Assembly (NCBI RefSeq): GCF_003574395.1
Contig: NZ_QMJY01000010.1
Coordinates: 23,982-87,981, forward strand
DNA from: Tabrizicola thermarum
GTDB taxonomy: Bacteria; Pseudomonadota; Alphaproteobacteria; Rhodobacterales; Rhodobacteraceae
DNA: 64,000 bases
Reading direction: 5' to 3'
This document shows, in pieces, positions 44,272-51,871 of the stretch. Every line of letters starts with the position of its first letter. Positions within the stretch are counted from its first letter, which is position 1. The translations under genes and the position numbers were made by a program. Below the pieces are notes generated by a model, which ran no database searches, had not been told where the DNA came from, and saw only the letters and a program-made list of their open reading frames with translations.

Positions 44272-45276
44272 TCAGTCCAGGTCCCTGGCCATGAAGGCAC
44301 GGTTGATTTCCGCCCGGACCAGCTTGCGGACATTGCGGGTGATCCGCTCGCCCAGTTCGCCCTTCAACTCGGCACGCAGGGTCTGACGGACGATCTCTTG
44401 CAGGGCGTGTTCGTCCAGGACCGCAAGCGACATGCCGTCGGCATCGACGAATTCCGTCGCCAGATGCTCTGCCGACAGATACCCGGCGCAGGCCTCGGCA
44501 TCTTCCGGGCTGGCCTTGGCTGCGCCTGGGACCGCCGGGGCGGCATCGGCCAGCGAAACGACTTCAGCCTCGGACTTTGCCTCGGCGGGTGGGGTTTCGG
44601 GGCCTTCGCCTGCCGCAAGCTGCGCGGCAAGATGTTCCGCCCGTCGCCGCAGGGGGACGAAGGGGATCGGCCCGTCATCGGTCAGCGCATTGTCCACAGG
44701 CGCCCGGGGTTCCGACTGATCGCCCGCGCCAACCCGATCCGGCATCTCCTGATCGGGGTCCGGCCCGGTCAGGACCTCGGCCTCTTCAGCGGCCAGGGCG
44801 ATTTCCCCCAGCGACACTGTCGCGGGGTCCGACCAGATCTCGTCCTCCCAACCGGCGTCCGGTTCTTCCGATGCCGCTTCGGCCAGATCCGCCGCCAGTT
44901 CGGGATCCGCAACGGGCAGAGGGCCGATCTCGGCACCGGCTTCGCCGGCGGATGTGTCCACGACATGGACGGGCACCGCCGGCGCCTCCCCTTCGGACGC
45001 ACTGTCGGCCGGCGGCGGAACGGGCACAGGGGCGGGATCGCCAGGGGCGGCGGCTGCGTCCATCGGTTCGGCTGTCTGCAAGGACGAATCCAGCATCAAC
45101 GGGGCCAGCGGGGCCAGCGGACTGGTTTCAGACAGCACCCGCTGCGCCGGGGTCAGCAAAAGCCGCTCGGCGTTCAGGTCGCGGCTGAGAGTGCGGGGCT
45201 GATGTTCGTTGGACACAAGCCGACGCACGGAGGAGACGACATCCTCAATCTCTTCGGAGCTTAGAGGTCCGGCCAT
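44272..45276 (-). CDS. PopZ-like acidic, disordered conserved protein
   Basis: A 334-residue protein with three parts: a short N-terminal helix (SEEIEDVVSSVRRLVSNE), a long acidic alanine/proline-rich region without predicted fold (about 40-265), and a helical basic end (LQEIVRQTLRAELKGELG, ITRNVRKLVRAEINRAF). Caulobacter PopZ, a polar scaffold for the centromere, has the same arrangement, including EEILASIRRIIS at its start. The likeness is architectural plus short motifs, so the role is inference. ATG 45276 chosen; the frame extends to 45342 with no ribosome site. Same strand as the tolC-like gene. Confidence 0.7.
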   Translation of the reverse strand: MAGPLSSEEIEDVVSSVRRLVSNEHQPRTLSRDLNAERLLLTPAQRVLSETSPLAPLAPLMLDSSLQTAEPMDAAAAPGDPAPVPVPPPADSASEGEAPAVPVHVVDTSAGEAGAEIGPLPVADPELAADLAEAASEEPDAGWEDEIWSDPATVSLGEIALAAEEAEVLTGPDPDQEMPDRVGAGDQSEPRAPVDNALTDDGPIPFVPLRRRAEHLAAQLAAGEGPETPPAEAKSEAEVVSLADAAPAVPGAAKASPEDAEACAGYLSAEHLATEFVDADGMSLAVLDEHALQEIVRQTLRAELKGELGERITRNVRKLVRAEINRAFMARDLD

Positions 45277-45375
45277 CAACAAGATCCGCTCGCTTGCGCG
45301 TGAACTGATCTCAACTTTGCGCCACAAACCCCGGAATGGCAACAGTATTCACGGATTGTCGCGCCGGATGCGACG

Positions 45376-46749
45376 TCACTTTCCGATCTTTTCCAGAATC
45401 CTGTCAAGCTTCTTGCCCTGCGCGCTGTGCGAGGGCGCCTTCTCGACCGCGCCGTAATAGGCCTCGGGGTCATAGGTCGGGATCCCGAGGTTCAGGTGAT
45501 CCACGGTAAGAAGACCCATGGTCGCCAGCACCTGGTAGACCGCGACATAACGCTGCGCCTCGGCCTGAAGCCGGGCGTTGCGGGCGTCCAGAAGCTCCTG
45601 CTCGGCGTTCAGCACGTCCAGCGTGGTCCGGGTTCCGGCAGCGGCTTCCTCGCGCACGCCGTCGAAGGCGGCCTGCGCGGCGCGGATCTGCAGGTCGGAC
45701 GCCTCGATCGAGGCTGCGGCAACGGCAAGGTTCGCCCATGCGACGCCGACGTTCTGCACGATGCCGACGGCCACCTGCTGCAAGCCTGCGCGCGCGGCAT
45801 CCTTGCCGGCCAGCGCCTTGCGTTGCAGCGCCGAGAGGCGGCCCCCTGCGTAGAGGGTCTGGTTCAGCGACAGCCCGTAGGATTGCAGCTGCTGGTCCTG
45901 GTCATCAGTGCGCAGCGTGACCCCTGCCCCGACGACCGGCATGCGATTCGCCTTGGCGAGGTCGACCTGAAGATCGGCGATCGTCACCTGATGCTGGGCC
46001 TGCTTGAGCAAGGGATGCGTGGCCCGCGCCACCGCCTGCGCCTCTTCCATCGTGCGCGGCAGGGCCGGCGCCTTGGGCAGGGCCGCAAGGCGGTGCGGAT
46101 AGTCCCCGGTCGCGGCCTTGTAAGCCTCGCGCGCAACCTTCAGCTGGCCCTCGGCCGAGGCGAGCGCCGCCCGCGACGCGGCCAGCCGGGCCTCGGCGAT
46201 CGACACATCGGTGCGGGTGATCTCGCCCACGTCAAAGCGATCCTGCGCCGCGCGGAGTTCCTGGGTGATGAGGCGCAGGTTGCTTTGCCGCAGCGCCACC
46301 ACATCCTGCGCCAGCCGCACATCGACATAGGCACGCACGGCGGCCAGCAGGACGTTCTGTTCGACATCGATCAGCGCCTGCCGGGTCGCCAGCACGCTTT
46401 CCCGCGCGATCTCGATCCCCAGCTTGCGGCGCCCGAAGTCCAGCAGCGTCAGTTCGGCACTGAGGGTGAGCGAGGCGGACAGGCCCTCGGACACCGCGGG
46501 TCCTGCGGGAGTGGTGATGTCGGCGCGCTGCCACTGGCCTTGCAACGCGTAGGAGACCACCGGGCGCAGCGACGATACGGCGACGGCCACGTCCTCGTCG
46601 GCCGCGCGCAGCACGGCGCGGTTCTGGTCCAGAAGGTTGGAGTTCTTGTAGGCCGCGATCAGCGCGTCGGTCAGCGTTTCGGACCGGGCCTCCGGCGCGC
46701 CGACGACGCCCACCAGAGCCACAATTGCCGACAGAAGCCATGCTCGCAT
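45376..46749 (-). CDS. TolC family outer membrane efflux protein
   Basis: A 457-residue outer-membrane channel subunit. Signal peptide to about residue 22 (VALVGVVGAPEARSE), then two homologous halves of long coiled helices (YKNSNLLDQNRAVLRAADE; HPLLKQAQHQVTIADLQVDLAKANR) with the beta-strand segments SLTLSAELTLLDFGRR and GLSLNQTLYAGG. TolC trimers serve type I secretion and drug efflux. It is followed upstream by the Pcm-like methyltransferase gene (95 bp), the usual Rhodobacter arrangement. Confidence 0.93.
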   Translation of the reverse strand: MRAWLLSAIVALVGVVGAPEARSETLTDALIAAYKNSNLLDQNRAVLRAADEDVAVAVSSLRPVVSYALQGQWQRADITTPAGPAVSEGLSASLTLSAELTLLDFGRRKLGIEIARESVLATRQALIDVEQNVLLAAVRAYVDVRLAQDVVALRQSNLRLITQELRAAQDRFDVGEITRTDVSIAEARLAASRAALASAEGQLKVAREAYKAATGDYPHRLAALPKAPALPRTMEEAQAVARATHPLLKQAQHQVTIADLQVDLAKANRMPVVGAGVTLRTDDQDQQLQSYGLSLNQTLYAGGRLSALQRKALAGKDAARAGLQQVAVGIVQNVGVAWANLAVAAASIEASDLQIRAAQAAFDGVREEAAAGTRTTLDVLNAEQELLDARNARLQAEAQRYVAVYQVLATMGLLTVDHLNLGIPTYDPEAYYGAVEKAPSHSAQGKKLDRILEKIGK

Positions 46750-46844
46750 TTTCTTCGCCTTTTCATGGCCCGCAGAGTTTGTGCGGGCGTTGACAGCAGG
46801 ACCGGACGGCCTGGACGCCGGGCCGGACAGGGCCTTCGGTGGCC

Positions 46845-47498
46845 TTATAGCACGAATGTCCGTGCTTTCTGAAAGCCCGGCAGCACCGGGGCGGCAGCGT
46901 TGAACACCGGGCGCCAGGACACCCGACCGTCGATCTTGTGGCCGATCCGCGCCGTCCCGACCGCGCCTTCCATGAAGACCGCGCCGATCCGGCCACCGTC
47001 CCTGAGCTGGGCCAGGATCGTCTCGGGCACAGTCTCGACGCCGCCTTCGATGGTAATCACGTCATAGGGCGCGCATTTGGCCGAGCCCTCGGCCAGCTTG
47101 CCCACCACCACGACGGCATTGTCGACCCCCTCTTCCGACAGAAGGCGCTGCGCCTCGGCGGCCAGGGCTTCGTCCTCTTCCACGGCGACGACGGTTTCGC
47201 CAAGACGCGCGATCACCGCCGCCGAATAGCCAAGCCCGCAGCCGATATCGAGCACCAGCTCGTCCGGCTGAATGTCCAGCGCATCCAGCAGCTTGGCCAG
47301 GGTCCGCGCCTCAAGCACCACGCGACCGGGGCCGAGGGGCAGGTTTTCCCCGACATAGGCCGCCTCGCGCCTGTCCTCGGGGACGAAGGTTTCGCGCGGG
47401 ACGTTCAGCATGGCGTCGATGATCGGGAACTTGGTCACGTCGGAGGGGCGGACCTGAGTATCCACCATCATCACGCGGCGGCTGGCGAAATCGCTCAT
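46845..47498 (-). CDS. Protein-L-isoaspartate O-methyltransferase-like protein
   Basis: A 217-residue SAM-dependent methyltransferase of the PCMT family. SAM loop is [19 protein letters not shown] with acidic end [11 protein letters not shown]-terminal [20 protein letters not shown] is typical of the alphaproteobacterial branch found next to tolC. Whether it truly repairs isoaspartate is uncertain in this branch. ATG 47498 follows GATGAG; a 19-residue in-frame extension upstream is not conserved-looking. Confidence 0.88.
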   Translation of the reverse strand: MSDFASRRVMMVDTQVRPSDVTKFPIIDAMLNVPRETFVPEDRREAAYVGENLPLGPGRVVLEARTLAKLLDALDIQPDELVLDIGCGLGYSAAVIARLGETVVAVEEDEALAAEAQRLLSEEGVDNAVVVVGKLAEGSAKCAPYDVITIEGGVETVPETILAQLRDGGRIGAVFMEGAVGTARIGHKIDGRVSWRPVFNAAAPVLPGFQKARTFVL

Positions 47499-47613
47499 TC
47501 TGAACTCATCGGTCTGGATTGCGGTTTTGACCAGTCTTGCCACAGTTACCGACATGCCGCAACGGGCCTTCGGTGCATTTTCATGGGCTTGGAACGGGCC
47601 TCGGGGTCAGGGC

Positions 47614-48540
47614 TCAGGCGACTTGCGCGGTTTCTGGCGCCCAGCCGACGGCCTGATCGCCCAGATCGCGGAACGGCGCGGAAATCTGCGTCAAACGGCC
47701 GCGCCATTCGCCCAGCGGCTGCTGCCCGGCGGTGATGCGCAGGAAGGCCTGCACCAGGCAGGCAAGCGCAAAGGGCTGGATCAGCGCCAAGCGGATCGCC
47801 ATGGCAGCCAGCGCAGCCGCGACGATGCCGGATTGGGCCCCGGCGGCGGGCCAGAGCACCAGAAGCCCGACAAAGGGCGGCAGAAGGACCAGAAAGACCG
47901 CAAGCGTCAGCGCCCAGCCAACCGCGTTGATCCGGAAGGCCGCGCCCAGCAGCTCGCGTGCGTTCTGGGTGGCGAGCACCAGGCCGTCATGCGCGGCCTC
48001 CCAGGCGTTTTCGGGCCGGGCACGGTAGGCGTGGACCAGCACGGCCTGATTGACCAGCCCGCCGGTCGCCAGCCGCCCGAGGATGGGACGCGACAGGATC
48101 GGCCCGACCCCCTCGGCCACGTCCGGCACCTTGCGCGCAACGCTGCGCACATGGCGATAGAGCGTCGCCGCCTGAGCGGGCGTGCCGAAGCGGGCGGCAA
48201 CCGCGGCGCGGGCATGCGCGATCTGGCCCCGGCCCAGCGGCACCCGGACCCCGTCCAGACTGTCGGCGACCAGGGCAATCATCAGGATCTGCTGGATCTG
48301 GCGGAAACGGTGGCCGGGAATCGCCAGCACCAGCGCCGCCACGGCAAGGCCCGCCAGGCCGCCAAGAAGCGCATCCCGATCCCCCCCGACAGGTCGCAGG
48401 CTTACACCCAGCCAGACGCCAAGCGCCATGGTCAGCGCCAGAACCAGCGCGGCGGACAGGAAGACAGCCAGTCGGACCACCAGCAGCGGCGCAAGTCTGC
48501 CCCAGACAACCAGGGCCGTGAGAAGACTGAAATTCCACAT
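47614..48540 (-). CDS. Integral membrane hypothetical protein (308 residues)
   Basis: Predicted membrane protein with about four to six helices (LAVFLSAALVLALTMALGVW, DALLGGLAGLAVAALVLAIP, INAVGWALTLAVFLVLLPPF). A soluble loop (about 85-190) separates two membrane regions. No family recognised; similar length proteins occur in Rhodobacterales. ATG 48540 picked since the upstream extension is charged and unlike a membrane protein N-terminus. Divergent from the 59-residue gene. Confidence 0.7.
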   Translation of the reverse strand: MWNFSLLTALVVWGRLAPLLVVRLAVFLSAALVLALTMALGVWLGVSLRPVGGDRDALLGGLAGLAVAALVLAIPGHRFRQIQQILMIALVADSLDGVRVPLGRGQIAHARAAVAARFGTPAQAATLYRHVRSVARKVPDVAEGVGPILSRPILGRLATGGLVNQAVLVHAYRARPENAWEAAHDGLVLATQNARELLGAAFRINAVGWALTLAVFLVLLPPFVGLLVLWPAAGAQSGIVAAALAAMAIRLALIQPFALACLVQAFLRITAGQQPLGEWRGRLTQISAPFRDLGDQAVGWAPETAQVA

Positions 48541-48704
48541 GCAAGCAGTCCGGTATTTTTGCCCAGACTGACCCTGTCGCCGCGCCGACACAAGCCATCG
48601 GGATGGAAACAGACTGCTCTCGCACCGGCACCTGGCGGTCGGGCACTTAGCAAAGTCTTCAGATTTCGAGTCGATGCTGGCCGTGAAGAACAAAGGAGGA
48701 CCAA

Positions 48705-48884
48705 ATGGCTGCTTCCCGACTGACCCTCGCTGACGAACTTGTCGAAATCCGCGCCGAGATCGAGCGTCTGAAACGGCGCGAGGCGTCGTTGCAGCGCCTT
48801 GCCGAAGACATGCCGAAGATCCCGGTGTTCCGCCGTGGCTGGCCGATCCTGCGCAAGACCGCCAACACCTCCGTGACCGCCTGA
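48705..48884 (+). CDS. Small coiled-coil protein (59 residues)
   Basis: Reads MAASRLTLADELVEIRAEIE, followed by RLKRREASLQRLAED and a basic end PVFRRGWPILRK. The heptad pattern suggests a short coiled coil. AAAGGAGGA, nearly the full anti-Shine-Dalgarno, lies five bases before ATG, which makes it a convincing gene despite its size. It stands alone between the divergent membrane protein and the convergent phosphomannomutase. Function unknown. Confidence 0.8.
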   Translation: MAASRLTLADELVEIRAEIERLKRREASLQRLAEDMPKIPVFRRGWPILRKTANTSVTA

Positions 48885-48903
48885 CACGATGGGCGCGGGG
48901 GCG

Positions 48904-50256
48904 TCAGGCCTCGATGATCGCCCGCACCCGCGCCACGCCTTCGGCCACCAGGCCCGCGTCGCCGCGTGCCTCGACGTTCAGCCGCAGCAGCGGCTCGGTG
49001 TTCGAGGCGCGCAGGTTCATCCGCCAGTCCCCGAAATCCAGGCTGAGACCGTCGGTGCGGTCACTGGACCTTGCCTCGGGTTCAAGCGCCGTCCGGACAC
49101 GGGCAACGACTGCCGGCACCTCCGCGACGCGGAAGTTGATCTCGCCCGAGGAGGGAAAGTCGCGCCGCATCGCACCGACAAGCTCGGTCAGGCTGCGTCC
49201 CGACTGCGTCACGAGACGCGCCGCAAGCAGCCAGGGGATCATCCCCGAATCGCAGGCCATGAAGCCACGGAAATAGTGGTGCGCGCTCATCTCGCCGCCA
49301 TAGACCGCGCCCTCGCGGCGCATCGCGGCCTTGAGGAAGATGTGTCCCGTGGGCGCCAGCACCGACCGCCCGCCGCCCCGCCGCACCGCATCCTGCACCG
49401 CCCAGATCACGCGCGGATCGTGGATGATCGTGGCGCCCGGCTCCGACGCCAGATGGGCCGCGGCAAGCAGCGCCACGACATGCTCGCCATCGACAAAGCC
49501 CCCGGCCCCGTCGAACAGGAAGCAGCGGTCGAAATCGCCGTCGAAGGCCACGCCCATGTCGGCCCCGGCCTTGCGCACCGCGTCTCCAGTCACGGGCCGG
49601 TTTTCGGGCAGCAGTGGATTCGGGATGCCGTTCGGGAAGGTCCCGTCGGGCGCATGGTGCATCCGCACCAGGTCAAGCCGCGCGCCGCGCGCCGCGAGCC
49701 CCTCGGCCAGCGCATCCAGCGTCGGCCCCGCCGCGCCGTTCCCCGCGTTCACCACCAGCCGCAAGGGACCGATCCCCTGCCCGACCAGCGCCGCGACATG
49801 GGCGACATAGGCCGCACGGGTCGAAGACCGATCCTCGCGCGCCCCGCCCGGGGCGGCGGGCAGGGCCTCCCCCCCCTCGGTCAGACTGCGGATCCGGGCG
49901 AAATCGGCGTCCGGCAGCGGCACCGCACCGCGCCCGACCAGCTTCATCCCGTTGTATTCGCGCGGATTGTGCGAGGCGGTGACACAGATCCCGCCGCCTG
50001 CGCCAAGATGGGCGGTGGCGAAATACATCTCCTCGGTTCCCGCAAGCCCCAGGTCAAGCACCCGCACCCCCTGCGCCATCAGCCCCGCCGCCACGGCATC
50101 GGCCAGCGCCGGCGAGCTTTCCCGGCAGTCCCGCGCCAGAACCACGGCATCCGCCCCGGTCACCAGGGCAAAGGCCCGGGCGATCCGGTGGGCGATGGCT
50201 TCGGTCAGGTCCGTTCCAAGACGGCCGCGGATGTCATAGGTCTTGAAGGCGCTCAT
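48904..50256 (-). CDS. algC: Phosphomannomutase/phosphoglucomutase
   Basis: A 450-residue alpha-D-phosphohexomutase. Four motifs in order: phosphoserine loop VTASHNPREYNGMKL, metal loop AFDGDFDRCF, sugar loop GGEMSAHHYF, phosphate loop RASNTEPLLRLN. It interconverts mannose-6-P and mannose-1-P (and the glucose forms) for cell-surface polysaccharide synthesis. Lies 12 bp after soeC on the same strand, so it may be read from the sulfonate operon, though no functional link is evident. Symbol algC is by analogy (manB would also be valid). Confidence 0.92.
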   Translation of the reverse strand: MSAFKTYDIRGRLGTDLTEAIAHRIARAFALVTGADAVVLARDCRESSPALADAVAAGLMAQGVRVLDLGLAGTEEMYFATAHLGAGGGICVTASHNPREYNGMKLVGRGAVPLPDADFARIRSLTEGGEALPAAPGGAREDRSSTRAAYVAHVAALVGQGIGPLRLVVNAGNGAAGPTLDALAEGLAARGARLDLVRMHHAPDGTFPNGIPNPLLPENRPVTGDAVRKAGADMGVAFDGDFDRCFLFDGAGGFVDGEHVVALLAAAHLASEPGATIIHDPRVIWAVQDAVRRGGGRSVLAPTGHIFLKAAMRREGAVYGGEMSAHHYFRGFMACDSGMIPWLLAARLVTQSGRSLTELVGAMRRDFPSSGEINFRVAEVPAVVARVRTALEPEARSSDRTDGLSLDFGDWRMNLRASNTEPLLRLNVEARGDAGLVAEGVARVRAIIEA

Positions 50257-50268
50257 GCGCGCAAGGGA

Positions 50269-51141
50269 TCATCCCCGCGCGCCGTAGTAAAGCCCCACGA
50301 CATGCTCGGCCTCGGCAAAGAACAGCCAGCGCGCGGCAAGGGCTCCGGCCAGGTGCAGCAGGGCCGCCAGCGCGATGCCCCAGACGCCCAGCGGCAGAAG
50401 AAGGATCAGCGCGGGCAGGATCGAGGCGAGCGCGAGGGCGATCCTGCGCAGCCTGGCGGCATGTTTGCGGCCGACGACGAAGATCATCTCGCGCTTCAGG
50501 TAGTTTCCTGCCGTATGGGCGGGGTCGAGGACAGACGGCACACCCAGCCGGTCAAGGCCCGTGGCGGTCCCCAGGGTCTGCCCGGCGCGCGCGAAGGCCG
50601 CGTCGCCCACCCGCCAGAGCGCCAGAAGGACCGCCCCCAAGGCCAAGAGCAGAAGCGGCGCCCAGGCGCGGCCCGAGAGCATCGCCCCGCCAGCCAGCGC
50701 GAAGGTCAGGAACATCACCGGCGTCAGCCAGTGGTGCCAGCGCGGGACGGCCCGGATCTGCGTGTAGATCATCGCGGTGGTGAAGACGGTCAGGATGGCA
50801 AGCGCACCGCCGATCTGGCCGATCAGGCGCGGCAGACCGAGGGCGAAGATGTCCGACAGCGCCACGGGCGCAAGGATCAGAAGCGTGGCGACCGAAGCCC
50901 AGGCTTCGCGGCTCAGCCAGCTCGTGCGCCATTGGGTGAAGGCTTTCAGGGCGTTACGCGGGTTGCCGAGGTGGAAGGTCGCAGCCAGAAGCCCCGCGAC
51001 GGCCAACCCGTAGCCAAGGGCCCAGAGGAAGAAGGCGGCCCAGCCCGAGGGCATCAGCGCCCCCCAGCCGAGGAAGGCGAGGAAACCGAAGCCCAGCCCC
51101 GAGAGGGTGGAGAACAGGATCACGGACGGCGCGGGATGCAT
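50269..51141 (-). CDS. soeC: Membrane anchor subunit of sulfite dehydrogenase (SoeC), DmsC family
   Basis: A 290-residue integral membrane protein with about eight helices of the DMSO reductase anchor (DmsC) family (TLSGLGFGFLAFLGWGAL, FHLGNPRNALKAFTQWRTSW is diagnostic). It should hold the soluble SoeAB dimer at the inner membrane and pass electrons to quinone. ATG 51141 lies one base after the soeB stop. Identity as SoeC rests on its neighbours rather than its own sequence. Confidence 0.88.
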   Translation of the reverse strand: MHPAPSVILFSTLSGLGFGFLAFLGWGALMPSGWAAFFLWALGYGLAVAGLLAATFHLGNPRNALKAFTQWRTSWLSREAWASVATLLILAPVALSDIFALGLPRLIGQIGGALAILTVFTTAMIYTQIRAVPRWHHWLTPVMFLTFALAGGAMLSGRAWAPLLLLALGAVLLALWRVGDAAFARAGQTLGTATGLDRLGVPSVLDPAHTAGNYLKREMIFVVGRKHAARLRRIALALASILPALILLLPLGVWGIALAALLHLAGALAARWLFFAEAEHVVGLYYGARG

Positions 51142-51142
51142 C

Positions 51143-51871
51143 TCAGAGCTTCCCCAGCATCCGGTCCAGCCACCCGGCGATCCCGGTGGCCTTGATGTCA
51201 AGAAGCGGGGCCAGCGGGCTGGCATCGCCCGGCCCCTTCTTGCGCGGCGGCAGGTATTTGTTGGTGGGTTTCGTGCCCATGTCGGGCATCAGGTCATAGC
51301 CCTGGCGCTCGGCCACCAGCCGCGACACCGCGCTGTCCGGGTCGGCGAGATCGCCGAAATGGCGGGCGTTCGTCGGGCAGGTGCGGACGCAGGCGGGCTC
51401 GCGGTCTTCCTCGGGCAGGGTCTCGTTGTAGATCCGGTCGACGCAGAGCGTGCATTTCTTCATCACGCCCTGATCCGCATCCATCTCGCGCGCGCCATAG
51501 GGGCAGGCCCAGGCGCAGAGGCCGCAGCCGATGCAGGCGTCTTCGTTCACCAGCACGATCCCGTCTTCGGCCCGCTTGTAGCTGGCCCCGGTCGGACAGA
51601 CGGTAACGCAGGGGGCGTTGTCGCAGTGCAGACAGGAGCGTGGGAAGGTCACGACCTGCGCGGGGGCGTCAGGGATGGCGACCTGATAGGAATGGACACG
51701 GTTGAGGAACGTCCCCGAGGGATCGGCACCGTAGGGGTCCTGGTCGCTGAGGCCGATACCCGCGTCGTTCCAGCCCTTGCAGGCGGTGACGCAGGCCTGG
51801 CAACCGACGCAGGTGTCAAGGTCGATGACCAGACCGAGTTTCCTTGCGGTCGTTTGCGGCAGGGCGGTCAT
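51143..51871 (-). CDS. soeB: 4Fe-4S electron-transfer subunit of sulfite dehydrogenase (SoeB)
   Basis: A 242-residue ferredoxin-type subunit of the NrfC/DmsB family with four [4Fe-4S] sites. Cysteine motifs visible include CVGCQACVTACK, CLHCDNAPCVTVCPTGA, CIGCGLCAWACP and KCTLCVDR...ACVRTCPT. No signal peptide, consistent with a cytoplasmic enzyme. ATG overlaps the soeA stop by 4 bp, so translation is coupled. Confidence 0.93.
   Translation of the reverse strand: MTALPQTTARKLGLVIDLDTCVGCQACVTACKGWNDAGIGLSDQDPYGADPSGTFLNRVHSYQVAIPDAPAQVVTFPRSCLHCDNAPCVTVCPTGASYKRAEDGIVLVNEDACIGCGLCAWACPYGAREMDADQGVMKKCTLCVDRIYNETLPEEDREPACVRTCPTNARHFGDLADPDSAVSRLVAERQGYDLMPDMGTKPTNKYLPPRKKGPGDASPLAPLLDIKATGIAGWLDRMLGKL

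Noticed and set aside
48889..51195. Open frame of 768 codons on the plus strand
   Set aside because: Antisense to the phosphomannomutase and soeC; no recognisable protein.
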